A stretch of 64,000 bases of DNA from Liolophura sinensis (GCF_032854445.1 NC_088295.1:10713385-10777384); one strand, 5' to 3'; shown: positions 22,531 through 34,412, counted from the stretch's first letter. A program made the numbers and translations. Notes: generated from the sequence alone by a model not told the origin.

Positions 22531-23574
22531 TAAGATTTTATTCTTGATATAAAGAGCAGCTCCTTGATTCGTGCAATTTGTCCATGAGCCAGACCTGATA
22601 TTGGGTGCAACATGAGGTGACCAAACCTTATTGGTACTAACATGTTTATAGGTTTAGTAGAGGTAAATTAAGATATGATAGCCTTTCGATAATGGTAGCT
22701 TTATCACATGTTTTTAGAAAGTGAAAAAATCATCATTATCGGTGTTGTGTAAATTAGGAAAAGCAAGAGAAACGTCGTGTATCTCACATTCTCATACAGT
22801 CAGTGTAATGCTAAATATAAGCGTCATGTCTGACATTCGTATACCATTCGTAGTCCGTAAAAGGCGTTCCAAGCCGATAATCGCAAGATCCATTTCCAAA
22901 ACAACGTTTAACACTAGCTCCCAAAGGCAAAGGTATGTAAGACATTATACAAATAAGAAATAAAGCCGGTGACACACAAGAGAGAAGCGGTCATCAGTTT
23001 TCAATGATGCCGGGCAGACAGTGGATATTCTAGGCATGCATTCCATATCAAAGTTCAAATTCGTAGTTTGTGAATGAGTTCCAGGTCAAATAAGAGCTAA
23101 ACAAGTATCTCAGTCGCACTTTGATTGCAGCTGTTCATAAAGGCATCATGCTGATATAATGAGCACGGCTACCTTTACGGCCCCTAGCCCCAGGTTAAGC
23201 GGTATTAGATACAGTTCGAAATACAGCGTTACAGACCTTAACCGATCAGATTGTGATTCAAAAGTAACGGACGATTACGTCTTTCCCGTTAATATGTAAA
23301 GATCTCATACTACAAGAGGCGCCATCTATGATATTACACATGACATACAAGATAGACGGTTACACTAGGCAACCAGCGCCATGTCAAAAAGCTGGTGTGT
23401 ATGTTTATGACGTAAGGTAAATTTATCGATCCACCTTTTTGCTTAACTGTGTATTGATATGTCCTGTTAGCAAAACATTTCTTTGACTGGTACCTTTTCA
23501 CATCAAATCTGTGAGCTTTTCAGATAGTTTGATGCAATCTGGCCACATATCGAAAGTATGTACTTTTTTCCTTT
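22531..23574. other. No gene seen
   Basis: AT-rich DNA. The open frame at 22721-22963 (Arg/Ser-rich, 80 codons) has no recognisable domain and no splice support. Confidence 0.4.
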
Positions 23575-24110
23575 ACAGTGTGTCTTGATGATATTTGAAA
23601 AGACTCCATTTCAAAAACCAAGGTAGGAGCCTGAGCTTGGAGGATTCACTTCCAATAAGACATTCAGTTAAAGCGAAAACATCAAATCTGATGTAGCGTA
23701 CACACACGTGTCGCTCAGTGGTAACTTTTGATCAAATAGTGTACATTGTACAATGTAATGTGTGAAAAAAAGTACACCCATCACCCGCTAATAAAAACGT
23801 CTGACTAGAATGGACCGTCAAATAACGGCTTCAGTTGTAACCTTATATTTTAGGTGATCTGCCAGCAACCTGTGGATGGTCGTGGGTTTCGTCCGGGCTC
23901 TGCCCGGTTTCCTCCCACCATAATGCTGGCCGCCATCGTATAAATGAAATATTCTTGAGTATGGCGTAAAAAGACCAATCAAATAAATAAATAAATATAT
24001 TTCAAAATAAATATTGTTTGCCAGGTATGCCTTGAGGTACACCACACAAAAGTACTTCCAAATTTCAAAAAACAATAAATATTTTCTTCATGTTACTCAA
24101 TGAGTCATGT
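23575..24110. repeat. Eroded dermatopontin unit D (flank only)
   Basis: Aligns with 19455-19870, the stretch just downstream of exon 1 in unit C. The match runs up to ACTCAATGAG at about 24105, where unit C has its exon donor, and then similarity stops. No exon 1 coding follows. A family 2 SINE interrupts it. This is the remnant of a fifth unit. Confidence 0.65.
23846..24000 (+). mobile_element. SINE family 2, 3' half
   Basis: GGTGATCTGCCAGCAACCTG, TGGATGGTCGTGGGTTTC, CCGGGCTCTGCCCGGTTTCC, CCACCATAATGCTGGCCG, CGTATAAATGAAATATTC, then an AAATAAATAAATA tail. It is inserted in the eroded unit D. Confidence 0.85.
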
Positions 24111-25055
24111 CAATAATGAAACATCGCCATCTTGAGCAGATGTTCTCCTGAGATAATGTATAATTAAATGTCTTTAAATATACGTAAGGCAGTATCAATC
24201 ATGATGGTCTTATTTATTTTTAGTTAATTAATGCCTGTGTATTAAATACACGCATCATTTATATTAATAGAGATATGTATAAGCCCAGTATATGTAGGAG
24301 CATGCTTGATTTGGGAGATGCTTGTTAGATTTCGGAGATGCTCATTTAATTTGGGAGATGTATTTTTGGCGGTGTTCGCCTTCCATACCTATGCATCCTG
24401 GGTTAAACATTTTGGTGTGCTGCACTGTTGCCAGAATTTTAGCTGAAAGTAGTTAAAATCAAGTTTAAGGTTTCTCTCACAAAGTGAGCCCCCAGCAGCC
24501 GCTAAGTAAGTTGTAGAACCCTTCCCTAGAATATTTGTAAGGCAGTGCATGAGTCCGGGAGGTAAGTTTGCTGTCACGATGCTGTCACGCTGAAATCCAC
24601 CCGAACCAACATCTACTGAGGGCGCTACGCCATGTCAAGATGCTGCACGACCTTGGATTGCTGTTGGCGAATTAACAATGCATGACCTTCGCGGTTTGAC
24701 TTTTCTACGTTAAGTGGATGTATTTGCCGTATTCAAGATAGCTACCGGTGTCAAAATCACGTTTTATAAGTCTTATCCCGGGATTTCCATGCAACCAGTA
24801 CCAAGTGAATAGCCCGCTGCTGCCAGACAATTGGATCAGCCTTGCTCACGAACACGGGATAGTCAAACTAGTTGAGGTTCAATCGTTGGATTCAACAATA
24901 ACACAAAATATGATTTCTCATAACTGTGTCGACAGCGTTGTCTATTCATCACCAGTTGCCATTTAGACGCAAAAAATGCAAAACCAAATAACACAGTGGC
25001 AAAAGTCCCATACTTCTCTCTGTGTACTTCTGTACATGCACTTCTGCAGCTAAAC
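24111..25055. other. No gene seen
   Basis: Includes a short local repeat at 24300-24360 (ATTTGGGAGATG words, three times). Open frames of 60-72 codons lack support. Confidence 0.4.
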
Positions 25056-25070
25056 TCGGAAAATTATGGG

Positions 25071-25432
25071 TGAGTGAGTGCTTGGGGTTTAACGTCGTAC
25101 TCAACAATTTTTCAGTCATATGACGACGAAGGAATCATTAGGGTGCATGCACGTTTAATGTGCCTCCTTGTTGCAGGACGGATTTCCACCGCTCTTTTAT
25201 TTAGTGCTGCATCACTGAGACGACTTACCGAAGGCAAGTAAGCCGCCCCGCCCGAGCCATTATACTGATACGGGTCAACCAGTCGTTGCACTGTCCCCTT
25301 TATGCTGAACGCCAAGCGAGGAAGTTACAACTTCCTCTTTTTAAAGTCTTAGGTGTGACTCGACCAAGGATTGATCCTGGATCTACCGGTCCCGAATCGG
25401 ACGCTCTACCAACTGTGCTATCCGGGCCGGTC
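25071..25432 (-). mobile_element. SINE family 1, complete copy with target-site duplication
   Basis: A full-length copy (362 bases) in reverse orientation. It starts on the - strand at the head (GACCGGCCCGGATAGCACAG) and ends with a CACTCACTCA tail. The body is nearly identical to 10102-10463. The direct repeats GGAAAATTATGGG flank it at 25058-25070 and 25433-25445. The B-box region reads GGATCAATCC. High similarity between the two copies suggests recent activity of the family. Confidence 0.93.
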
Positions 25433-25687
25433 GGAAAATTATGGGCCTCTAAGGTAACTGCTATTAAGATAAATTACTCTAACTGTAATAATTATTCTAA
25501 TAGAGGGTACAATTGCAACGACATTTGAAATATTATTTCATTGAAGTTGTAATTACAACTCGTTTTGAGACAATTTAAATTATTTCAATTAGATACTTGC
25601 ACCTTGCAAACATAACACATGTTGAAGTAATTTTTATGTCTTAATCCCATGTATGTACTATTAGTATTCACACTGTATAGAGTAACA

Positions 25688-25860
25688 ATTTAATTTATTT
25701 GATTGGTGTTTTAATCCGTACTCAAGAATATTTCACTTATACGACAGCGGCTAGCATTATGGTGGGAGGAAACCGGGCAGAGCCCGGATGAAACCCACGA
25801 CCATACGCAGGTTGCTGGCAGACCTTCCCACTTACGGCCGGAGAGGAAGGCAGCATGACT
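25688..25860 (-). mobile_element. SINE family 2, 3' half
   Basis: TTTATTTGATTGGTGTTTTA, CCGTACTCAAGAATATTTCAC, CGGCTAGCATTATGGTGGG, AGCCCGGATGAAACCCACGA, CATACGCAGGTTGCTGGCAG, CCTTCCCACTTACGGCCGG, GAGGAAGGCAGCATGA. The tRNA-like head is truncated. Confidence 0.85.
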
Positions 25861-25934
25861 ATAGAGTAAGAAGAAAAGGGGTGTATTCATCATATATGTG
25901 GCTGTTCTGTCACCTTCTATCACGCTGCACAATA

Positions 25935-26475
25935 CTGGGCCTACACACTACTCAACCTACACACTACTCGACCTACACACTACTCTGCCTACATATTAAT
26001 CGACCTCTACACTACTCGACCCATACACTACTCGACCTATACACTACTAGGCGTACACACTACTCGACCTACACACTACTCTGCCTACACATTACTCGAC
26101 CTATACACTACTCGATCTATACACTACTGGGCCTATACACTACTCGACCTACACACTACTCTGCCTACACATTACTCGACCTATACACTACTGAGCCGAC
26201 ACTTTACTGGACCTATACACTACTGGGCTTACACACTACTCGATGTAGACACTACTGTGCCTACACATTACTCGACCTACACACTACTGGGCCTACACAC
26301 TACTCGACCTACACACTATTGGGCCTACACATTACTCGACCATCACACTACTGAGCCTACACATTACTCGACCTATACACTACTGGACCTACACACTACT
26401 CTGCCTACACATTACTCAACTTACACAATACTCGGCCTACACATTAGTGGACCTACACACTAACGTTACCTAAAC
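25935..26475. repeat. 16-bp minisatellite, about 33 copies
   Basis: Tandem units of ctacacactactcgac with substitutions (CTGCC, GGGCC, CATT, TATAC). Because 16 is not a multiple of three, three units give a 16-residue cycle (HYSTYTLLDLHTTRP-like) and long open frames. The absence of stop-containing words in the unit explains these, so no gene is called. Confidence 0.95.
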
Positions 26476-27700
26476 ATAACTCGACCTATATCAAACAGGA
26501 TCTTGTCAATGCTGTAAAATATGTGCATGAAATATAAAACAATGTGCTTGTAGTGTCCATCGGCTATGGGTGACTTGGATTAGGTGATTTGGGAGATTCA
26601 CCTGTATTCATCCGACTGAACACAATTTTGTGCTTTGTGCCTTGTAATTTTGAGTCATTGCTCTCTATTCATTGTTCTGTATTCAGTATAATTTGATATA
26701 CATGTAATGCGTAGCACTATTCCACTACACAGGAACGCACGAATCTTGTACCCCTTTCGGACCCTCCGCCTCTACCAGTACATGCAAATTACACATAAAC
26801 ATGATATGAAAATTTACTGATTTACTGACGAAACTGAACGCGTTCACACGCAAAGTTTGTATTTTATTTTTGTATCTCTTCCATATTTCATATGTTCTTA
26901 ATGTTCCAGTTATTGAAGAACAGATACGGATGTGGACACTCCTTGTTGCTTTCTAATCTTGTCAGAGATTAACCATCCATTTTTCATACCTGTCAACACA
27001 TAGGTAAGGAAGTAAATCGTAGGTTATTTGCGAAGACAAAGTTTTGTGTGTATTCCTTGGGAATCTGTTCTCTACATTTGTTAATAATGTAGTATCCTTC
27101 CATTGCCGCAGCGCAACGGAAGCTTCGGCATATCTGTCCAAGTTGTCCCCCTTTTTCTTGCATTCAGATCATTTCGAACAAATGTTATTTATTTCCTATT
27201 CGCTTTCTTGATTTTCGGATTTCATTCTGCCACAATAAACTAGCATGGCATCAGTCCTTCTGACTCACTCAGGTATTAATTTTTAGGTGTCTTCAGGGTG
27301 CCAGATACTTAAATACAACAAGTACTCCACTTTAAAATATACGTACCATATCTTTTTCCATTGAGTAATGTTTGTTGGCCCGTCTAGTTTCTTTGTACTA
27401 TATTGTTAAGAAAAGAACGTAAGGGTTGATTTTACCTGTTTTCCTATCAGCCCAAAGTTAATTTAGGCAAAAGGTTAATTCTCTTCAAAACATTTTGGCT
27501 CAGTACATCTCATTTTCCAACAGGTGATGTTTGGGGGCTTAATTACCCGGGAGAACCATGAAGAAATTTTGCGACAAATGATTGAATAAATTTAGCGGAG
27601 TGCTGTAGAGTGTATGCCAGGCTAATTTAATGGGACAGAATGAAATTAGACAGTCGCGAATAGGGAATAAATTACTAACTTCAGCTGCATAAAGTTATGG
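26476..27700. other. No gene seen
   Basis: AT-rich sequence with no supported exon, repeat or recognisable element. Confidence 0.45.
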
Positions 27701-27789
27701 ATACCAGTAGAGGGAGACAACTCCTCTCGACAGCTTACAGCCTGTTAACGAGCTGCCGGTGTGCTGAGTCAGCCAAGTCTGCATTCCAC

Positions 27790-28137
27790 TGAATGCTCCA
27801 ATGTGGTGTCTGCATCCATATATTAGAAAGTCCGAGTGTTAAATTTATTACAACTGATTCCGTATTCATTGCTAAAATGAACATGTCTTGTGTGTCTGAA
27901 TATGTTGTATACAGACTTATATGCCAGGGGTGTGGCAAACAGTACACTGACCACACAGCAAATTTGGGATCCCCACTAACTGCAAAGAACAGACATTTAA
28001 TGAAAATTACAATGTCCTCTCTCTTTATGACGGTCTTTCAGTGTTTTTCCATTTTGGAAACTCAGTATGCAAACCTGGCTTTCTTATTATTAATTTTGTT
28101 TACTAGTAAGTATGAAGCCGGTCTGAAATGGTTGTGA
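27790..28137 (+). pseudogene. Decayed Penelope-like element, GIY-YIG endonuclease fragment
   Basis: An open frame of about 114 codons includes a CxxC-like start (QCGVC), then CVSEYVVYRLICQGCGKQYT followed by DHT and an H-L tail. The pattern C-x(3-4)-VVY-x-x-x-C-x-x-C-x-KQY-x-(G)-x-T resembles the GIY-YIG endonuclease that follows the reverse transcriptase of Penelope-like retroelements. Here the Gly-Glu-Thr part (usually YVGET) is replaced by YTDHT, and no reverse transcriptase is seen upstream, so this is a remnant. Other elements with GIY-YIG domains are possible. Confidence 0.5.
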
Positions 28138-28594
28138 TTGGCCATAATGAGTCTACCACATTGACTACACTTATGCATTAATCAACCACACATCGTTATA
28201 CAATATTTAAGAATGCTATGGACGCTGTCGCATGTCTTAACTCGAAACTTTGTTGTCTAGGTGACCATTTACACCCTAGAAACAGTGTCATATACAAAGC
28301 CTGTCGAACAGTTATACTCCATTCCTTGTTGAGAACAAGAAGTTGGGACTTCCAGTGGGAATACAAAGATGGAGAAAGTTGAGAAGGTTCGTTTTTTTTA
28401 AAATTCTTATTCTATCACTTCTTACATGATTACATTTATACCTATATATAAAGGTATACCACTAATTTTAAGATTTATAACTCTTAGATGCATTTTCCTA
28501 TTTAATTAAGATTTAACATCATATTAAAAACAGTCATTTCATAGACAGCAGTCAGGCTGAAGGCTACTATTGCATAAGTACGTATGTATATATG

Positions 28595-28830
28595 TTTAGG
28601 ATTTTACGTCTTACTTCACAATTTTAAAGTCATATGAAGGCGAGAAGTCATTATGCGTCTGTTGTCTTCTTGTAGCAGGGCGAGTTCATCTACCGCTAAT
28701 GTACTGTCGCCACGTCATGCCGAAGACACCAGACACGACACCCCATCCAGTCATATTATACTGACACCAGTCCTGTTTCCTTGCTCCAGCCTGTCAATGC
28801 TGAGCGCCGAGCAAGGTAGCAACAAGTAAT
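28595..28830 (-). mobile_element. SINE family 1-related, diverged copy
   Basis: From the 3' end: GGATTTTACGTCTTACTTCACAA, TCATATGAAGGCGAGAAGTCA, TTGTAGCAGGGCGAGTTC, ACTGACACCAGTCC, CCAGCCTGTCAATGCTGAGC, GCCGAGCAAGGTAGCAACAA. The order matches the copy at 25071-25432 with many changes. The head is missing. Confidence 0.6.
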
Positions 28831-30354
28831 AATTTGAAATGCAGAGGTCGTAATTTTCCGTCTGCTATCTCTGCTCAAAGAGCACTCAAATGTGACACAG
28901 GTGGATAACAAGCATAATCCAGATGGCCAGTGGAAACGACCGTACTGTTAATATGGGCCTAAAGTTACTTTGACAGAAAGGGCAAAAATTTACCAAAGAC
29001 ACCTTGTTAATCCATAAATGCACTGTTCACAGGGGTGTATTCAGTGGGTTAGGACGGTATTAACATGATATGTGGACAGAATGGAGATTTAATGCGCCCT
29101 TTTTACACCTTTTGGGGTGTACATTTTTGAAATGGATGTTAGAAAGGTGTGAAGTAAGCTATGGTTGATATTATGTTATATCCAATTATTTTTCTCACAG
29201 CTCGAATACATGAATGTTTCTTTTAGAATATTAGTTTGTGGACTATATCTATCTCTCTTCACCACATCGCTGTCATCAGATCCACATGTACTTTAGTTCA
29301 GGAAACACATCAGTCATGAAATCGAATGTGTGATTTTCCCATGGCCGTATTATTCGTCCATATGACAGGCACACTGAAGTAAAGAAACAGAATATTGTAC
29401 CGTGTATGTTCTCTGGTTGTAAAATAGAGTTAAATATGAAAACTATACAAAGGTGCTTTGTAGTAATAAACACCAATACTACACCTTATAAAGGACACTA
29501 AACACACTTTCGACACCATAACGGATTAAAAACCCGGATTAAGGTTCTGATGTGTTGACTCCATGCAGCCAGGCTGGGAGTCTGTGAGCCGAAGCTGGTA
29601 TAAGTATACATTATTCCACGTATTCCTGTACATTAACAGCGCGCCTCCGTTCTATCGTTACTGGAATATGCGCCGAAAAACGAAATAATTATCTGTTTCA
29701 TGCCATCAGAAATTCAAGAAATTTTCATTTTTGATTTATTGTCACTTTCCACATTTTGTCAGAAGATGGTACTATTTATGTATTTTTCTAGACACAAAAT
29801 ACGTGGGCATTATACACCGCTTTCTGGCTCTGTAATCTATGTATTCTGGAGATACATAGACGTGCTCAAAATTTTAATCTCTATAACCCAAAAATGAGGT
29901 ACAAAATCGCATTTTAAAATTTGACTTAAGTAAGAAATGGCTTTGTGTTGAATCGGCTCCAGGTATACATACATGCTTGTCAGAATTTCTACTGAATAAT
30001 TAAAATATGTACCATGATTTTATATTTTGGCAGACCTTGTGGCAACAGCTAGAAATCTTCGTCAACGATTTCAAAGAAAATAAGTCTGTGCTAATGATAA
30101 GTGGAGAAGCAAAGGACTAAATATGTTAATAAGATATCATTCCGTTCTATACATGAAAGTACATGTACTTCTGTCTTAAAATGATTAACTTCTTGTCTTA
30201 TTTCGGGTTAGTCACCTGATCTGTTATACAAGATACGCAGTGGAAGTTCTAACATCACAGTGTATTGATTTGAAACTATTAAGCATTTGAACAAGATGTT
30301 GGAGTGATATCTGTAGTCCCCAGTAAATGAAATTCGTCGAACATCAGAATAGAT
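28831..30354. other. No gene seen
   Basis: AT-rich. Open frames at 29276-29476 and 29700-29897 have no recognisable domain. Confidence 0.4.
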
Positions 30355-30596
30355 TTCATTGGTGTTTTATGCCGTACTCAAGATTATTTTACTTATACTA
30401 CGGCGGACAGCAGTATGGTGGGAAGAAACCGGGCAAAGCCAAGGGGAAATCCAAGACCATCCGCAGGTTGCTCCAAGGCCTTCCCACGTACAGCCTATGA
30501 GAAAACCAGCATGAACTGGCAACGACCGCACTGGTGGGAGGCTGTTCGGTCATTGCGCCGTGCTGGCGTGTTAATTCTTCGGCCACGGAGGTCCCT
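30355..30596 (-). mobile_element. SINE family 2, nearly full length
   Basis: TTCATTGGTGTTTTATGCCG, ACTCAAGATTATTTTACTTAT, CAGCAGTATGGTGGGAAGAA, CCATCCGCAGGTTGCTCC, GGCCTTCCCACGTACAGCC, AACCAGCATGAACTGG, CGACCGCACTGGTGGGAGGC, TCATTGCGCCGTGCTGGCG, GGCCACGGAGGTCCC. The final part corresponds to the tRNA-like 5' end (GGACCTCCGTGGCC on the - strand). Confidence 0.85.
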
Positions 30597-30876
30597 GATA
30601 ATATCAGCATATTTTGAACTTTCAAAAGAGAGTAAATCTGATTTTCTGATTTGACAGAACAGGTGAAGTGATCACACCAGTTCAAACGTATGCTGGAGAG
30701 AATCTGAATGAACCTTCAACAACCACGCTGTTTGTGTATTTTTACTGACATCACTGAAATTATTTTCTGACATTATTTTACATTAGACTAAGATCAACAG
30801 TGGCAACGAGCCACATTGAGAGAGGGACACATTAACTTTCTGTGTGGAAAAAGGGCGAAAGACTGATCATAAGAAA

Positions 30877-32701
30877 CAGTGCAACAAAAGCAAGTTCCCC
30901 CCAAAACGTTGTTTGATATCTCCCGTTGTATGTACCACATCGAAATGAAATTTTGCACGCACCATCCCAGTAATCAGGCGGGCGCGGTATATTAAGGATT
31001 AATATTCAGGTGCAGTTGAGCGCTAATGGGCCCGCGCAAACTGAAAATCGGTCGATTTTGAAAATTTCACAAAATTTGTTAACCAATTTTTCAACGGCAA
31101 AACTTTATTTTATCACAGAATTCGATCATTTTCACTCGATGGCCAGTAATTATCAATATCGTGTGTAGCCACCTAGAGATTGTATCACATTTCGACAACG
31201 CGCTCGCATTGTGTTGATGAGGCGTGCGATCCGACGTTGGATAACCACTCTTCCTGAAGGTGGCGTCTGAAATCGTCAAGAGTAGACTCCATCTCAACTC
31301 GACGATAGACAGACTGTTTCAACTGATCCCAAAGATGTTCGATGGGGTTGAGATCCGGAGAACAGGTGGGCCACTGGATCCGTTCAATGCCTTCAGTTTG
31401 GAAGCAGTCATTCACAATCCTTGCACGAAGAGGACGCGCATTGTCGTCCATGAAGACAAATCCATCTCCAACGGCGGCTGCATGGGGCAAAACATGCGGT
31501 CTGAGAACTTGAGCAACGTAGCCAACAGCGTTCAAGTTTCCTTCAGTAGGAACCAGATCGGTCTTGCCTGTCAAACTGAGACCTGCCTAGACCATTACGC
31601 TGCCACCACCAAAGGCTGTTACTGGCTGCACGCAGCACGGTGCATGCTGTTCCCCCTGTCGACGCCACACACGTCTTCTAGAGTCAACGTGACGCAGACA
31701 CACGCGCGTTTCTTCGGTGAAAAGAACGTTGCCCCTTTGCTGTTTAGTCCATCAAACGTGATTTGTCGCCCACTGCAGACGCGCTATCTTATGACGGCGG
31801 AGCAACAAGGCTTTCTTCACCACCCCCCCGGCTTTTAGACGTCTCCTGATTGTTTGGGCACTCAACCGCCTCGCCCAAACACCAGCATGATTTCGAACGT
31901 CTGGTGCTGAAATTCAAAATGGATGTTAAATGACGTGACGAGCAAGCTGAATCCGCGCTAGAGTCGAAAATGGCAATGGTTTTTTGTGTGTGGCACACTC
32001 AGACCCTTATACCTGATGTCGTTCTGTTAGTGCGACGTTTACGATTCGCCGATCTTGTCTTTGTGTGGTTGCCCTGGGCCTTCCACTTCTTGGCAGGTCC
32101 TTGGCATCTCCTAATGCGAGAAACTTCTCTCGCAATTTCCGAATGGCGTTTGGTGTCACCCCCATTCGACGTGCAGCCTGTTTTACAGGGGTGTTAGCCT
32201 CCAAAAGGCTAATTGCAATCGCCTTGTCCGTATTGAATAATCGAGGCATGGTATACCACAGTCACAAAACGTGCAACATTGATTGTCTAAGACTTGTGGA
32301 CAGTAATGTGGGCGATTCAGGTCCGAAAACCTTTTATTGACCATCTCAGACCTGATGCACGTTATGTTTAACCGCATGATTTTCTTGTGGTGTGTGTCAT
32401 GTCCTTAATGCCCACCCGCACTAATATTTCAGGACTAGTAACACAAATTCTCTGATGAAATCAAAATTTGTCGGTGAAAAATCTGGTTGACTTCTTTTGT
32501 GAAATTTTCAAAATCGACCGATTTTCAGTTTTGATCTTAGTCTAATACTCATTAGCGCATAACTACACCTGCACGTTAATCCTTGATTTACCAAGTCGGC
32601 CGGATTACTGGGATCGTGTGTGCAAAATTTCATTGCGATCTGGTACACACCACGGGAGATATCAAACAACGATTTGGGGGGAACTTATTTTTGTGGCACT
32701 G
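30877..32701 (-). mobile_element. Tc1/mariner-type DNA transposon with long inverted repeats
   Basis: An 1825-base element bounded by CAGTGC(A/C)ACAAAA ends. The inverted repeats extend about 200 bases (30877-31080 against 32500-32701), sharing AAGTTCCCCCCAAA, TTTGATATCTCCCGT, ATGAAATTTTGCAC, AGGATTAA and CTGAAAATCGGTCGATTTTG. The right end abuts TA (32702-32703), the usual Tc1 target; on the left TA has become AA. It encodes a broken DD34E transposase on the - strand. Inverted repeats of about 200 bases are longer than those of many Tc1 elements. Confidence 0.9.
31185..32249 (-). pseudogene. Tc1-like DD34E transposase, inactivated
   Basis: The start at 32249 opens a helix-turn-helix DNA-binding region (PVKQAARRMGVTPNAIRKLR) followed by a GRPR motif (SGRPRATT). 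The C-terminal part at 31574-31185 has MDDNARPLRARIV, then WPTCSPDLNPIEHLWD. The second Asp and the Glu are separated by 34 residues, the DD34E signature. In between the frame is broken: a stop after HQV at about 32007, frame changes, a stop just before SLTGKTDL where GGGSVMV(W) normally continues, and the first catalytic Asp region reads FTEET instead of FTDES. The protein cannot be made intact. Confidence 0.92.
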
Positions 32702-33669
32702 TATATATTGGAATATATTCACTTTGACACTTGTACTCATTTTGATCTCTATCTGATAAAATCCCATTTGCGTATCACACGCATCATTGAAGTGATGTAT
32801 ACCGTTTCTTAAAGGGATAAAAGCATACCTTTTTCCAGCGGTTTTCACGTTTTTCCAAAAAAAAAAATCACACCGCTTTTGAAATAGGTTTTAGTTCTAT
32901 CCTTTTGTATTATGTGTGTTAAAGCACTCCTTTTTCAAAAGGTATAAATTCAACTCACATCTTTTCTGAAAGACTTTAATTAAGGTTGGTGGAAACTAGA
33001 GTGAACTACCGCCATTCCCCAGGTATACGTGACAAACCTCGTTACTTAAAGCCGCAGCCTTTCAAAAGATAGCCATCTTATTGCCACGCAATGCTCGATC
33101 CATACAGTCATATAGTCTATCTCCAGTTATATTTACATCAAGTTTACATCAAGTTTACATGTAAACGTTGACTCGAGTGCGTCTTAATATTTAATTCTAA
33201 GTTGATGCTGTACAAAGGCACTTATCGTGGCCCATGCACCTGCATCTCCATGCTCTTTGGCGCTTTACTCCTCCCACAAAGCTGAAGATACTTGTGTGTG
33301 TTGCAGTCATGTTTATAGGGTAAATAAATAAAATTAATAAATTAATGACAAGTAAAAATCCGACGAATCAACTTCATATGCATGCTGACAATTACATGAT
33401 TTATCAGTTTAGATAAAATAATATTAAATATGAAAAAATAATTCATTTGTGAAGTTTGTCGGGTAATTGCATGTGTGTATGAGATCGTCGCGTGAACAGA
33501 TTTCTGAGCTGCTCAACGGTGAGTGAATTTTTGGCCTGAAATATACCATTTGGAAATTACTTTTATTTTTTTTTTGTTCCTTAAATATGGAAGCGGTGTG
33601 TTCTAGCCTGCAAAGTATTAGCTCTATTAGCCCGTTTTTGAATGAATGGATGAATGCTTGGGACTTTAT
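32702..33669. other. No gene seen
   Basis: AT-rich flank of the transposon. TTTACATCAAG is repeated near 33130-33160. Confidence 0.4.
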
Positions 33670-33945
33670 TTTGTATTTAACAATTATTCAGGCATCTGCT
33701 GTGCCTTCTTGTGGCGGGGCCAGTCAATGCCGCCGAAGTGCTGCGGCCACTGAAAATATCCTGTCGAGTGTCTTCGGCATGAATACCAGTCCCTTTTCCT
33801 TGCTCTAACCTTTAAGTGCTGAGCCCTAAGCGAGGCAGCAACAAGTATACCATTTTTAAGTCTTTGATATAACCCAACCCGGTTTGATCCATGTAGATAT
33901 CCCGACCTCAAAACGGACGCTCTAACCATTAGGCTTTTTTGAAGG
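33670..33945 (-). mobile_element. SINE family 1-related, diverged copy
   Basis: CTTCTTGTGGCGGGGCCAG, TGCCGCCGAAGTGC, GAATACCAGTCCC, CCTTGCTCTAACC, AAGTGCTGAGCCC, AAGCGAGGCAGCAACAAG, TTTAAGTCTTTG, then CCGACCTCAAAACGGACGC, TCTAACCATTAGGC. The last part is the tRNA-like head in reverse (a TTAG-type D-loop instead of the TAGCACAGTTGG of 10102). Confidence 0.6.
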
Positions 33946-34271
33946 AGGAATAGTGCTTGTCTGCAAGGATTTAGCATGTGGTAGATATACAAGTATATGA
34001 AAATATCAGAGAAGAGTACACGGTAATGAGACATTTTGCTAAGACTGTGTTTAGTATCTAGAGTCTCATATTTCTTGATATTTTACTATACTTATTTGAA
34101 ATACAGTAAAATAATATAATAAAAGTGACGGTGAATACGGATTTAAAAGATTATGAGTTATGTTTGCAAGAACGATTTGGAGAGTTTCTCGGGAAAGTTT
34201 AACAATTTTTCCTCTCGTTTCCCAATATTTATTGACAGTTTACTTGCATGTATTAACTAATCTTATATACC

Positions 34272-34412
34272 AGGCGTCTGGCAGCAACCTGCAGATGGTC
34301 GTGGCTTTCCGTCGGTCTCTGCCTGTTTGCCTCCCACCATAAGTGAAATAAGTGAAATATTCTTGAGTATACGGCGTGAAACACCAATTAAATAAATAAA
34401 TAAATAAATAAT
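34272..34412 (+). mobile_element. SINE family 2, 3' half
   Basis: GGCAGCAACCTGCAGATGG, CGGTCTCTGCCTGTTTGCC, TCCCACCATAAGTGAAA, TATTCTTGAGTATACGGCG, ACACCAATTAAATAAATAAA and a repeated AAAT tail. Confidence 0.85.

Noticed and set aside
25112..25315. 67-codon open frame, also seen at 10230-10421
   Set aside because: It lies wholly inside SINE family 1, which is non-coding.
25788..26354. 188-codon open frame
   Set aside because: Its first part is a reverse SINE and the rest is the 16-bp minisatellite; no gene-like features.
31260..31838. 192-codon + strand open frame in the Tc1 element
   Set aside because: Antisense shadow of the broken transposase on the - strand.
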